A stretch of 64,000 nt of DNA from the NCBI GenBank assembly GCA_023213395.1, contig CM041465.1, positions 94,743,741 through 94,807,740 on the forward strand. Direction: 5' to 3'. The first letter of the stretch is position 1, and the number at the start of each line of letters is the position of its first letter. The DNA is from Cycas panzhihuaensis (Eukaryota; Cycadophyta). The position numbers and the translations under genes were made by a program. Positions 12,750-23,438 of this stretch are shown one piece after another. The notes beneath the pieces were generated by a model. That model was not told the origin of the DNA and made no database searches. It saw nothing but the letters and a program-made list of their open reading frames with translations.

Positions 12750-13296
12750 TTAGACTTTAAATTTTTGGCATATGTTTCCTTTATGGACTTTTATATTTGC
12801 TTGAGAATCACCTATAATATTACCTTGAAGCTTTGCTCTTCTGAAGTAAACAAAACAAATGACAAGTTTATTAACATTTTCAAACTTATTTTTGTCTTCA
12901 ACAATCACTGGCCTTTCAAGTAGCTTGACTTTTAGAGTATAAATAGACTTCAATATATTCCATGCATCTTTTATAGTAACATCATGATATACTTGTTTAT
13001 ATATATCCCTTTCTAAAATAGAAAAGATGTAACTTAGTTCTTATACATTTTTTTTCTAATAGATTTTTCAATTCTTGCTCTTTATCAGATGTTAATTCTA
13101 CTTTAGGATAAATTGGTTTCGGAGTTTTATATCCTTTAATAATAATTTCCCATAAATTTCTTGCTTTAAAGATGGTTTTCTTCTTCTTAACCAAAAAAAG
13201 TGATTTCTCCCATTGAATTTGGGAACCATAAGAAGCATATGAGAAAATTCCATTTTGTAAATAAGCATAGGAGTTCATCATACTCAAGCACATCAA
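12750..13296 (-). pseudogene. R1 gag remnant (copia)
   Basis: On the minus strand an open piece starts at 13296. It reads GSQIQWEKSLF, then A-R-N-L-W-E-I-I-I-K-G-Y-K-T-P, ELTSDKEQELKNLLEKK, and continues in a neighbouring frame with V-T-I-K-D-A-W-N-I-L-K-S-I-Y. This is the order of copia gag proteins of the UBN2 type: tryptophan near the start, EGY/KGY stretch, acidic linker, then K-x-A-W-x-x-L. A second open piece (12953-12750) carries the C-terminal part. The primer site and 5' LTR of the same element lie far right at 41.5 kb, because G1 and E3 were inserted into the leader. Confidence 0.7.
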
Positions 13297-13299
13297 TTC

Positions 13300-13987
13300 A
13301 TGATACTCAAGATATCAACTTGTATATTTTGTCCCTCAAATACACATAAGATATGCCACATAGTCACACAGATCTATTAATAAGTTGATAGCTACCCTAT
13401 CCTATATTTTTAAATGTCTTTTTATTTTTTAATCCTTTATAGGACTCAATATAAAATTTATAATAAATTTCGTTAAAAAAATACTTTGCAATAGCCTTTT
13501 AGGGTTTAAAATTTAGTTTCCATAGGGTCAAGAAATAGGCAAAAGGATGATGTAGAGGGTTCAAAAGAAAATTTTATTTGGTTACCATGTAGGGATCTAA
13601 TACAAAGACTAAACTTTAGACTAAAAATTTTCTTTGAAAACAACACCAAAAGATATCAAATCATAAACCAAAATGATGGGATCTAAGGTAGGATTCTAAT
13701 GATTTATACAATTTAAAAAACATACTCCTAGAATTCAAGATATTAAAGAAAATGCATAGGTACCTTTTAAAAAATTAAAATTAGGTGAGATAGGGTTTAG
13801 CCTATTTATTACTTAGTGGCTAGTCACATAAGCTCTGCACATGACTAAGAGATAACATGCAAGGGTGCCAATAGACTCCAAAGCAATTTTTAATCCATCT
13901 TAATATCATAAATTTTTTGAAAAAATATAACCCTAAGTTTCAAAAATAACACATAAATATTTTTGGTTACTTTGAGTTTATTTGTAG
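13300..13987 (-). other. R1 leader, first part
   Basis: AT-rich sequence with no supported reading frame. It lies between the R1 gag start and the G1 insertion site and rejoins 19382-20382 once G1 is removed. Confidence 0.5.
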
Positions 13988-13992
13988 ATCAA

Positions 13993-14906
13993 TGATCTAG
14001 GAGGATCTACCATATGTTTACAGGAGGCAGAAAATGCTAGGAAGATCTACCATATGTTTACAGGATGAAGAAAATGCTAGGCATTGGCATAACTAAAAAA
14101 GATATAGCCAAATGGTATCAAATTTATATGAAATTTTTTGGAAAGGAAGAAGACACATCCCACTACATGTGTAAAAAAGGTGGGGTTCAAAAAATATCAT
14201 TTGATTAGATTTCAATCCTTGTTTTGCAGAAAATTAATCCCATAACTAACAGAAAAACAATAAATACATACTATCATTAAATCAATGAAAATGTAGTTAA
14301 ATGACATCCAAATGAGCTAAAATTTTGAATATGCTAAGGGGAAATGTGTTCCTATAAGTGTACCAAATTTGAGATAAATTAGAGTTTTTTAAGCCTAGGT
14401 ACAAGCTACAACTTTTAAGAATTGAATGAAGTCCACTTGGATAACATGCATTCTAGTTGTTAGTGGTTATACTTGCATGATTGCCACTTGTTAAACATGT
14501 AATTTGTGTTTCTTTCTATAAATTGAGCCCTATTGAGATCATTTACATGGTTGGAGACTTGTTTCTTATATGTAAAAGAGACTTGACTTGGGAGCATCCT
14601 TGGAGAAGCACTTGGAGGGTTGGAGGCCCCCATTATGGTATAATTGTATCATCTATTCTTTGTATCTTGACCATTCTTTTGCTAGTTGCTTTCTCCACCA
14701 TTAAATAGAGATTTTTATAGTTTAATAAAAGTATTACTCTTCTTACCTTTAGAGAAATGGCAAGCATAAATGATTTGGTATAGAATTTCATTTTATGGGC
14801 TCATTCTTATTTTGATATTATTGAGAATTCTATACTAATACCTAGGATCTCAAGGAGAAAGGTTGATAACTTATTTCTTCACTAATTAAGCTCTACTTTG
14901 GGATCA
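13993..14906 (+). repeat. G1 5' LTR
   Basis: Starts TGATCTAGGAGGATC and ends TTGGGATCA. The first 80 bases contain an internal near-repeat of GATCTACCATATGTTTACAGGA. A TATA-like TCTATAAATTGAGCC lies near 14515. Small open frames in it are incidental. Confidence 0.95.
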
Positions 14907-14911
14907 TATTT

Positions 14912-14923
14912 TGGTATCAGAGC
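14912..14923 (+). promoter_or_regulatory. G1 primer binding site
   Basis: TGGTATCAGAGC, an exact match to the initiator tRNA-Met complement, five bases after the LTR. Confidence 0.9.
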
Positions 14924-15039
14924 ATGTGATCTTTGTTGTAGAGACTTGAATGGTATAGACAAGGAAAGGATACAAAGAGAAAGGTGAAGCTTTTCTTATG
15001 TTGTAATCACCAAGAAGACAACGAAAGAATCTAAGCACC

Positions 15040-16101
15040 ATGGCTGAAAAAGAAGATGGAGAAATTAGATTTGAGAAGATTGAGAAGAACGTAGAAATAT
15101 TGATGCAAATGATGACCCAACTTCTAACTCTAGTCAAGAGCAAAGGCAAAGAGAATGAAGTTGAAGGAGGATCCACATATAACCACAACCATGAAGAGGA
15201 AGAGGAGGAGACCTTAAAGCACTCATTTGAAGAAAGCAAGGGTACTTCTTCTCATCAACCCTTCAAGGTAGAGGCAAAGTTGGATATTCCAACTTATGAT
15301 GGAGAGGTAAATGCTAAAAAGTTAGACCATTGATTGGATCAACTTGAAACCTACTTCATAATTTATGCTTATAGTAATGCTCAAAAGCTTTCATTTGCTA
15401 GGCTCAAGTTATGTAAACATGCATTAACATAGTGGAATATATATTTGAAGACTCATGATGTATCTTCTTTTTCATGGATGGATTTTAAGAAAATAATAAA
15501 GAAGTAATACTACCCCATAGGTCATGAGGAAGACCAATGGGTCACTTATCAATATTTATGCCAAGGGAGAGGTGTATGTGTCCAAGACTATACTTATTTA
15601 TTTTTTAGGCATGACATGCTACTTGGTATTAATATGGATGAACATAGCACTCTAGTGAAATTCATTAGAGGATTACATGAATACACAAGGAAGGAACTAA
15701 GGCTTTTTAAGGTTCAATCCATTGGAGAAGTAAGTAAAATAGCTATGGCAATAGAAAGTAAAAGAAAGAAACCTACATTCATGTCTAAAGATTCTACTTT
15801 TACTTCTAATAAGTATAAAAAGAATCCTAAATTTCACTCATCTAAAAGGCAAGAAGAAAAGAAGAAAAGAGCTAATTTTATTAAAAGTTTCAACTATTAT
15901 GAGCATTGTGATATTAGTGGTCATGTTGCAACAAAGTGTTGGAAGTTGCATCCAGAGCTAAAGCCAAAGCATACTAAGGATATGGAATTAAGAAAGAAGG
16001 AAAAAGGAAAAGCACTACTTTCTGAGGTGGAGATTCAAACTGAAAGAGAAGAAGAGAAGGTTACTCTACTTACAAATTATGGAGATGATGCTATAAGGTA
16101 G
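15040..16101 (+). pseudogene. G1 gag remnant
   Basis: One reading frame from the ATG at 15040 to 16101, broken by stops near 15331, 15430 and 15505. The N-terminal part is charged and Glu-rich. The capsid-like domain follows: K-L-D-I-P-T-Y-D-G-E near 15280, H-W-L-D-Q-L-E-T-Y-F near 15330, and L-V-K-F-I-R-G-L-H near 15655. A Lys-rich stretch then leads to a zinc knuckle near 15890-15950, Y-Y-E-H-C-D-I-S-G-H-V-A-T-K-C-W, in which the first Cys is now Tyr. The longest open part is 15616-16101. Confidence 0.85.
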
Positions 16102-16125
16102 GAACTATTTAACTTGAATCTTTGA

Positions 16126-16930
16126 GTAGGAAATAATATTATTGGTGCCATTATAGATCTGGGGAGCCAAAAGAATTTAATCTCAAAACGTTTGATAAAG
16201 AGCCTTGGGTTGGTAACTACTCTGCACCCTCATCCATATCCTCTTGTCTATCTTTTAAAGACTATGGCTTTGTGGTTGGAGGAGGAAAATTGAGCATCAA
16301 TCCACTCAAGACTTAAGCCATCCTCAAATGGCCTAGGCCAACAAACACCACAGAGGTGAGAAGTTTTTTAGGAACTTATCAATACTTGAGAAAGTTTATT
16401 CTTCATTTCTCACAGGTTGTAACACCTCTACATGGATTGACAAAAGTTAGTAAAAAGTTTACTTAGGGTTCCAAGGAAGAGGAATATTTTCTTCTTTTAA
16501 AGAAGAAAATTTGTAAAGCACCGATTTTGGAAATGCCAAATTTGCAAAGGCCTTTTGAAGTAGAAGCTAATGCAAGTGGAAATGTAATGGGAGCTATCCT
16601 TATTCAAGATGGGACACCTATTGCTTACTATTCAAAAGTCTTCACCCCTTAAGTGAAAAACTACCCAACATATAATCAAGAAATATTTGTACTACATTAA
16701 GCATGTAAGCATTGGAGGTCCTACTTACTTGGAAAAGAGGTTGTAGTTCATACCGATCATAAGCCTCTTCAATTTTTGCAAGCCCAAAGTAAATTATAGC
16801 AAGCAAGACACATGAAGTAGATGAGTTATTTACAATAATTCAATATTGTAATTAAGTACAAAAAGGGATCTACTAAAGAAATTACTGATATGTTATCTAG
16901 ACCACCTTGTTCTACATCTTCTTTTACTTT
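16126..16930 (+). pseudogene. G1 protease fused by deletion to RT C-terminus and RNase H
   Basis: Protease near 16140-16200 reads G-A-I-I-D-L-G-S-Q-K-N-L-I-S (active-site DSG now DLG). At about 16255 the sequence jumps to the far end of RT: Y-G-F-V-V-G-G-G-K-L-S-I-N-P, then A-I-L-K-W-P-R-P-T-N-T-T-E-V-R-S-F-L-G. No RT finger, palm or catalytic Asp-Asp box is present, so a segment expected to be several hundred bases long has been deleted. RNase H continues with F-E-V-E-A-N-A-S-G-N-V-M-G-A-I (first catalytic Asp now Asn) and V-V-V-H-T-D-H-K-P-L near 16740-16770. Confidence 0.85.
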
Positions 16931-17009
16931 TATTTGTAGTTCTCTTATGAGTTTGCAGGTGGAGCTAATGCATCATGAAGAGTACAAAGACTTGTACCAT
17001 GAAGATGAA

Positions 17010-18210
17010 GACTTGAAGGAAGAATTATAGAACCTAGTAAAAGGAAGACCTTCCCAACTTGCTTGGAAGGATGGTCTACTTTTCAAAGGGGAGCAGCTCT
17101 ATGTTCCATCAAAAGGAGACAAGATCAAGTGGCTTAGAGAAGTCCATACTTCTAAAGTAGCTAGTCACTTTGGTATAGAGAAGACTTTAGCAAACTTGAG
17201 AAGATATGTTGTATGGCTAAAAATGCAAAATTATGTAAAAAAATATGTAAAATGATGTGTAATATGTAATACTTCTAAGCCTTCTTCTAGAAAATTAGGA
17301 TTGTATACACCACTTCCTATTCCCACTAGGCCTTGGGAAAGTATCTCCATTGATTTCTTAAAGGGACTTCCCATGACTAGGAAGGGACATGACTATCTCT
17401 TTGTTGTTGTAGATAGGTTTAGTAAAATGATATGTTTAATACCTTGTAAGAAGATAATCATAGGAACAGGAGCAGTTGAGTTGTTATTTTAGCATGTATG
17501 GAAGAATTTTGGCTTGCCTTCTTCCATCATTTCAGATCAAGACACTCGATTCCTTTCATCATTTTGGAAGACACTATGGGAGATGATGGATACCAAATTG
17601 AAGAGGAGTACAAGTTTCCATCCTTAAACAGATGGATAAACTGAAGTAGTGAACAAAACTTTGGTACATTTATTGAGGGGATATAATTCCAAATATCCAA
17701 AGACTTGGGATGAATAATTGGCTTTTTTACAATTTGCATTTAATAGGGCAATGCATGCATCACACTCTAAAGCACCTTTCGAAGTTTATTTGGGATACTT
17801 GCCTCAAAGTCCATTTGACTTAGAGTTTTCCATGCAAGCTAAGGAAGGATCCATCAAAGAGAAGGAGGAGTATGACAAGACTTTAAGATACTTGGAGAAG
17901 ATCTAAAGAGTCCACAAAGAAGTACATGATCAACTTCTAAGGACTCAACAAAAGTACAAGGAAAGACATGACAAGCATAGGAAACATTGTACTTTTCAAG
18001 AAGGAGATTTGGTATGGTTATACTTGAGTAAGAAGAGGTTAAAAGGAGGAGGTAAGAAACTCAAACCGATAAGGTATAAACCATTCAAGATTTTAAGAAA
18101 CATAGGTGGCAATGCTTTCTAACTTGATCTTCCACTTTATATGCAAATATATTCAGTAGTAAATGCTGAATATTTAAAACTCTTTAATCCCTCCATGCTA
18201 GATGAGGAGT
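17010..18210 (+). pseudogene. G1 integrase remnant
   Basis: The N-terminal zinc-binding region is seen near 17140-17275 (H-T-S-K-V-A-S-H-F-G, later C-V-I-C-N-T-S-K). The core has I-S-I-D-F-L-K-G-L-P (first Asp, near 17350), [10 protein letters not shown] (second Asp, near 17530) and T-E-V-V-N-K-T-L (Glu present, near 17640), so all three catalytic residues survive, but stops lie between them. The best open piece is 17301-17492. The C-terminal G-D-L-V-W-L-Y-L and F-K-I-L-R-N-I-G-G-N-A-F region is near 18005-18120. Confidence 0.88.
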
Positions 18211-18261
18211 AGGACCAGTTCACTTTACCTTTAGTTGATGACTTATATTTGGAAAGTGAGG

Positions 18262-18390
18262 AGCCTATCAAGGAAGATTGTATCTTGGAGAGAAAATCCA
18301 CCAAAATAAGACATAAGACACATGAATCTTTCAGGATTGGAGTAGTAGGACAATTGCCTAGTAAGGCTAAGTGGTTTAGTAGGAAATAAG
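18262..18390 (+). pseudogene. Degenerate chromodomain-like tail of G1 integrase
   Basis: After the integrase the frame reads C-I-L-E-R-K-S-T-K-I-R, then F-R-I-G-V-V-G-Q-L-P-S-K-A-K-W-F. Spacing and residues (I-L-E-x-K; G-x-L-P-x-x-x-x-W) fit the C-terminal chromodomain of plant chromoviruses, which can direct integration toward marked chromatin. The aromatic cage is not clearly kept, so the call is tentative. Confidence 0.5.
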
Positions 18391-18446
18391 GAGGAAAATA
18401 CTTCCCCCATCTCCAATTCTAAGCCAAACAAGAGTTGGCTATTTTC

Positions 18447-18462
18447 CAAGGAAGGGGAGCCA
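18447..18462 (+). promoter_or_regulatory. G1 polypurine tract
   Basis: AAGGAAGGGGAGCCA-type purine-rich run immediately before the 3' LTR, where plus-strand DNA synthesis is primed. Confidence 0.8.
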
Positions 18463-19376
18463 TGATCCAAGAGGATCTACCATATGTTTACAGGAGGCAG
18501 AAAATGCTAGGAGGATCTACCATATATTTACAGGATGTAGAAAATGCTACGCATTGGCATAACTGAAAGAGATATAGCCAAATGGTATCAAAATTATATG
18601 AAATTTTGTGGAAAGGAAGAAGACACATCCCACTACATGTGTAAAAAAGGTGGGGTTCAGAAAATATCATTTGATTAGATTTCAAGCCTTGTTTTGCAAA
18701 AAATTAATCCCACAGCTAGTAGAAAAATGACAAATACATACTAGCATTAAATCAATGAAAATAAGGCCAAATAACATCCAACTAAGATACAATTTTGAGG
18801 AAGCGAAGGGGACATGTGTTCCCATACATGTACTAAATTTGAGCCAAATTAGAGTTTGTTAAGACTAGGTACAAGCCATAACATTTAAGAATTGCATGAA
18901 GGCCACTTGGTCAACATGCATTCTGGTTGTTAGTGGTTATACTTGCATGATTGCCACTTGTTAAACATGCAATTTGGGTTTATTTCTATAAATTGAACCC
19001 TCTTGAGTTCATTTACATGGTTGGAGACTTGGTTCTTGTATGTGAAAGAGACTTGACTTGAGATCATCCTTGGAGAAGCACTTGGAGGGTTGGAGGCCTC
19101 CATTATGGTATAATTATATCATCTATTCTTTGTAACTTGACCATTATTTTTCTAGTTGTTTTCTCCACCATTAAATGGAGATTTTTATAGTTTAATAAAA
19201 GTATTACTCTTCTTACCTTTAGAGTAATATCAAGTATAAATAATTTGGTGTAGAATTTCCTTTTGTGGGCTCATCCTTATTTTGATGTTATTGAGAATTC
19301 TATACTAATACCTAGGATCTCAAGGAGAAAGGTTGATAATTTATTTCTTCACCAATTAAGCTCTACTTTGGGATCG
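18463..19376 (+). repeat. G1 3' LTR
   Basis: 914 bases, collinear with 13993-14906, with dispersed substitutions. It ends GGGATCG (terminal CA changed to CG), directly before the duplicated ATCAA. Confidence 0.95.
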
Positions 19377-19381
19377 ATCAA

Positions 19382-20382
19382 AATATTAGATAAGATAAAA
19401 TTGATAAATACCCAATTAAATCATCATGCGATGAACTCTGATATACCTAGGCATCAATATAATCAATATGTAGATCATAAATATGATATAAATCTTACTC
19501 TTCCATGGAACAGGATAATTCCACAAAGATTAGGGATGATGATGGCTTAATAGCAAATAATTTAGGAAAGTTTAAAATCAACAATAAATAATAATATAGA
19601 TATGTAATCTCACTTTAAATATGCTCTTCATGCAAATTAATCTTTAAGGAAATGTGAGTTACTATCATGTATTTGTGGTCAAAGATGGTGGCTTAATGTA
19701 ATTGTAGATGCTCAAAATATTTTCTCCATATAGATCTCGTAGATGACGGTGCAAAAACTAATGTAAGGTTATGATAAGCATAGGTAGCACACAACATAGA
19801 TATCCTTGATCACATATTACAAAAAAAACTCTCCAAAAAAAGGAGAAATATAAAATAGTTAAGTCAATCCTTATCTATAGGCAGGATTTCCATCACACAG
19901 TGTAGAAGATCATGCACAATGATAAGGACAGCACCTTCAACTTCATCTTCAATTATAAAGTTAAGGCATCATGGCCAAGTATCATAATATTTAATAAAGT
20001 GAAAATTAGCACATGGACCTCAATAATTTTGCCATGCGAAAGCACCATGCACAAATGACTATGCCATAACATGTAGGTACAAAATAATGGAATAGGTAGG
20101 GTTTCCTCAATACATAATAAAATAAGCATATGCACTAAATAAACATATCAATACTAAATGGAGGATGATGGGAACCATAGATAAGTAACAAAATTTATGT
20201 AATCCTTTCATATAATGGAGTAGGAAACATGGTGCTACAAAACACAAGAGGGAGGTCATGATCTTCACACATAACTAGGTATAGATGGGCACTTCACTGA
20301 GGTACACAACTACAAGTATACATATTTCTATGGATAGGCCATGGTCCATATACAATTGGAATAACATGAGCCTAATGAGTAG
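19382..20382 (-). other. R1 leader, second part
   Basis: One kilobase with no supported gene. After removal of G1 and E3 it is the middle of the R1 leader. Short open frames on both strands have no recognisable similarity. Confidence 0.45.
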
Positions 20383-20387
20383 CCTCC

Positions 20388-20803
20388 TATTAGTGATAGT
20401 TAACTTAGCTTAACTATAACTTAATGCTTCATTAGGGTTAATTAGTGTGTGTAGATGCGATGAACGGATGTACCTATTGGCGAAAAGATATGATGAAAAG
20501 ATATGACCTTACATGGTACCATTTCAGGGTATATATATTCATACCTTCTTGATATTCAAATCATCAACTGAACATCATGTGATCTCAACAATCTTTTCAT
20601 GCTCCATCTCACCTTTGAAACATTTTGTATTATTTTATGTTTAATATATTAAAACATTATGTTGGTGAGTTTTCTCTCTCAGGAGTTTCCCATGATATAT
20701 CTAGTGTTCGAGTCCCCTTGTGAATGATCCTAGCATGTAGTAGTCTTATCCTCTAGTTGGATTAATAATCAACCTATGACCTATATATACACAAACTCTC
20801 ATA
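20388..20803 (+). repeat. E3 5' LTR
   Basis: Begins TATTAGTGATAGTTAAC and ends CTCATA against the primer site. A TATA-like GGTATATATATTC lies near 20528. It is collinear with 40974-41389. Confidence 0.9.
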
Positions 20804-20815
20804 TGGTATCAGAGC
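20804..20815 (+). promoter_or_regulatory. E3 primer binding site
   Basis: TGGTATCAGAGC, exact initiator tRNA-Met complement, directly after the LTR. Confidence 0.92.
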
Positions 20816-22130
20816 TTGAGGAAGTAAGGATTGATGTTAGAACTTAGATCTAAAATTACAAATGGGTGAATCTATTACTAACCAGTTAGATTTATAGATT
20901 GGAGATTATAGATTGAGTTGGCACTGAGATAAGATGCCATCTAGAGTTGCAAAATACATTTGGGCTCATACACTTGTGGCACCAACATTGAAAGTTGAAC
21001 AACAAAGTTGGGCATCAAGGCAAGTCATACAACGTCTTTGAAGCTCAAATTGGGAATATAAAAATAGTATTGGGAAAATTTAAAGGTTCTAGAACACTGC
21101 TCATTTATATTGGGCCCCAAAATCAAGTTGTATAATAAACAATAAGTCCAGTGACCATTAAAAATAAACCATTACCTTTCCAAAGCATTGCAACTATACA
21201 TTTATATGTGTATGAAATATTTTAGTATTTCAATAAAATATTATCATCAAAGCTAATCTTACTCTTTGAAAAGATATGACTGTTGAATGATGTTGTTGAT
21301 CATTGCATTTTAGAAGGCATTACATTAATTGATATATATATCAAATAAATTATATATCAAAATTGATTACCTCTGACAATTTGTAGAATAATAAAGAGTT
21401 ACTGTTGATGAAAGTAAGATAGTGCAAATCAACTACCATGAAAAATCTACTCACCGTTGTTGGAATATTAGAATTGGAATAATAATATTTATCAACTTTC
21501 TATAATATTTTGATATCATTTGAAGGCCTGATTAATAGATTGATTGATTTCTCTATTGACACCATTAATCAATCCTTTACAGATGAAATTGAGTCCTACA
21601 TATAGCCGTTTATAAGTATAGTTATTCAGTCATTTGTATGCAATTACTTTTTTGTGACAAATTCTACATATATCATTTGATATATAAATGTAATCAATTG
21701 AAGAGTGTGTAGCATCTGATCAAGCCTTGAATCTGATTTCCTAATCAGATTGGTCACCATTGGAAATTAAATGATTAATCTATGTAATTGATATATATAT
21801 ATATATATATATATATTTGGATTAAAAAGATGTTGGAATAAAGTATTTTAAAAGTGATTTATTCTGTTTACTACACTAATATGGAGTTATTTAATCCAGA
21901 ATTGGCGAAAAGACATGCAACGTTCATGCAAGATAAGATCATGACCTTTGTTAAGAAGTATATTGGTGCTAAAAAGCATTGTTTAATATCTTTCTATTTC
22001 AATTGATATTAAAAAGGCATATTATCTATGAAGAACACGTAAAATTTATCTTAGTAGAGTGATAAAAAAATGTAAATAAGACTTATCATTGTGATTGGTC
22101 ATCGAGTGGAAAAGAAATCTGAGTATCTGC
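20816..22130 (+). other. E3 leader
   Basis: About 1.3 kb without a supported reading frame. It contains a short TA run near 21790-21815 and several direct repeats of TATATCA-type sequence near 21330-21360. Confidence 0.5.
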
Positions 22131-22135
22131 ACACA

Positions 22136-22960
22136 TGGGCGCTAAAACGACCCTGTTGCCACGAGTAATCTTTCACGACACCAACTTCGAGGAGTGGAAA
22201 TCTAACATAGAGCTTATTCTGATGGTCCAGGGACTTTAGGACCTAACTTTTGAGACTCCACCCAAAAAAAAGGAAGGGGAACCTGATTTTGTGCTAGATA
22301 AACTCACATGGAGAAAGTAGCTTCATGCCACCAGTCTACTAAAGCTCTCACTTGCCCCAAATCAAAGAGCACTTGTCCACAAAATGAATATACCTATGAC
22401 ATTTAGCAAACCCTTTGTGACACATTTGAATAAAAGAAGACAAACCATTTGGTCATATTATTAGGTGAATTATTCAATTCCTACATTGAGGATGAGAGCA
22501 ACATCATCACCTACTTGAATAAGTTGACTGATATCAAGAATAAGCTAAAGGGAATTGAAGAAGACTTGATTAGTAATAAAATCCTATTCACAATCATCAT
22601 GAACAAGTTGCCAACAACTTACATCACCTTTTAAACCATGTATAACATTGATAAGATGTTACAAGTTATCTTGTTTGAAAAGCTAAAGGAACTACTTCTT
22701 GCAGAAGAAGCTAAGCTTAAACATCACAGATTTATGGGTTCAACTAATACTATTCATGCTCTATCTTCAAAAGTTCAAAAGAATGAGGATGAAGATAGGG
22801 ATAAACATTTACATGAAGAGGTTACCAATAAAAGGAAGAAGAAAAGTATATATTGGTTTATGTACCTACTACAAAAAGATGGGCCATAAAGAAAATGACT
22901 ATTAGATAAAGGAAACGAATTTAAGGCAGACCAATGGAAAGGAGAAAATTGAAACATTTT
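22136..22960 (+). pseudogene. E3 gag remnant (copia)
   Basis: Reads F-H-D-T-N-F-E-E-W-K-S-N-I-E-L-I-L near 22170-22220, the tryptophan-containing start of copia gag proteins. K-L-S-L-A-P-N-Q-R-A-L-V follows near 22340, and an open stretch at 22449-22634 gives Y-L-N-K-L-T-D-I-K-N-K-L and I-L-F-T-I-I-M-N-K-L-P, typical of the UBN2-type gag core. Near 22850-22905 a decayed knuckle is C-T-Y-Y-K-K-M-G-H-K-E-N-D-Y, keeping Gly-His but losing two Cys. Frameshifts near 22420 and 22640. Confidence 0.78.
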
Positions 22961-23034
22961 GTGTGTGAGTATCAACTATCTCAAGCACATAATATATCTC
23001 TTCTAAAAGGCAGAGTTTTTATGTGTTGAACTAA

Positions 23035-23325
23035 GATCTTGGCTAGACAAATGTCATACTCGATAATGTTGATGTGGTACTAGTAAAAAATGCTAAAACA
23101 ATCACAGTAAAAGGTGGTTATCTCGAGAAGCTATGGTATATGCCTAGAATGAATCAAAATCTTTGTTTTACTCATGATACTTGGGTATACTCACCCAAAG
23201 ATAAGTCATATATAAAAGATAAAGTGATAGATAAAAAACTATATGAAAATCAAATAAATTTATTAAGGAGTAATCATGGAAAATCTAACGATAATCATAT
23301 TTCTAAGTTCTATTATAATTAAGGT
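23035..23325 (+). pseudogene. E3 post-protease segment
   Basis: An open piece from 23074 reads T-I-T-V-K-G-G-Y-L-E-K-L-W-Y-M-P-R-M-N-Q-N-L, like the stretch that follows the aspartic protease in copia polyproteins (x-Y-V-P-x-x-x-x-N-L). The Asp-Ser-Gly core itself is not seen. The remainder to 23322 is Lys/Asn-rich and unassigned. About 110 bases further on the sequence is interrupted by G2. Confidence 0.5.
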
Positions 23326-23438
23326 ATTGGGTTAATCCCACATAATAGTATTGCCACATAGAAAGTTGATACCCTGATTGACATGGCATTATGTAAGGTG
23401 CAAACGTAACATATACCATTAAACATTGGGATAGAAGC

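Larger units (their letters stand above)
13993..19376 (+). mobile_element. G1: Ty3/gypsy (chromovirus-like) element with internal deletion
   Basis: Two LTRs of identical length (914 bp) at 13993-14906 and 18463-19376, flanked by a perfect five-base target duplication ATCAA at 13988-13992 and 19377-19381. Primer site, gag, protease, RNase H, integrase and a degenerate chromodomain follow in gypsy order. The RT palm is missing, leaving only a 3.56-kb interior. It sits in the leader of R1. Confidence 0.95.

Noticed and set aside
14481-14708. 75-codon plus-strand frame
   Set aside because: It lies wholly within the G1 5' LTR and is not kept in the 3' copy.
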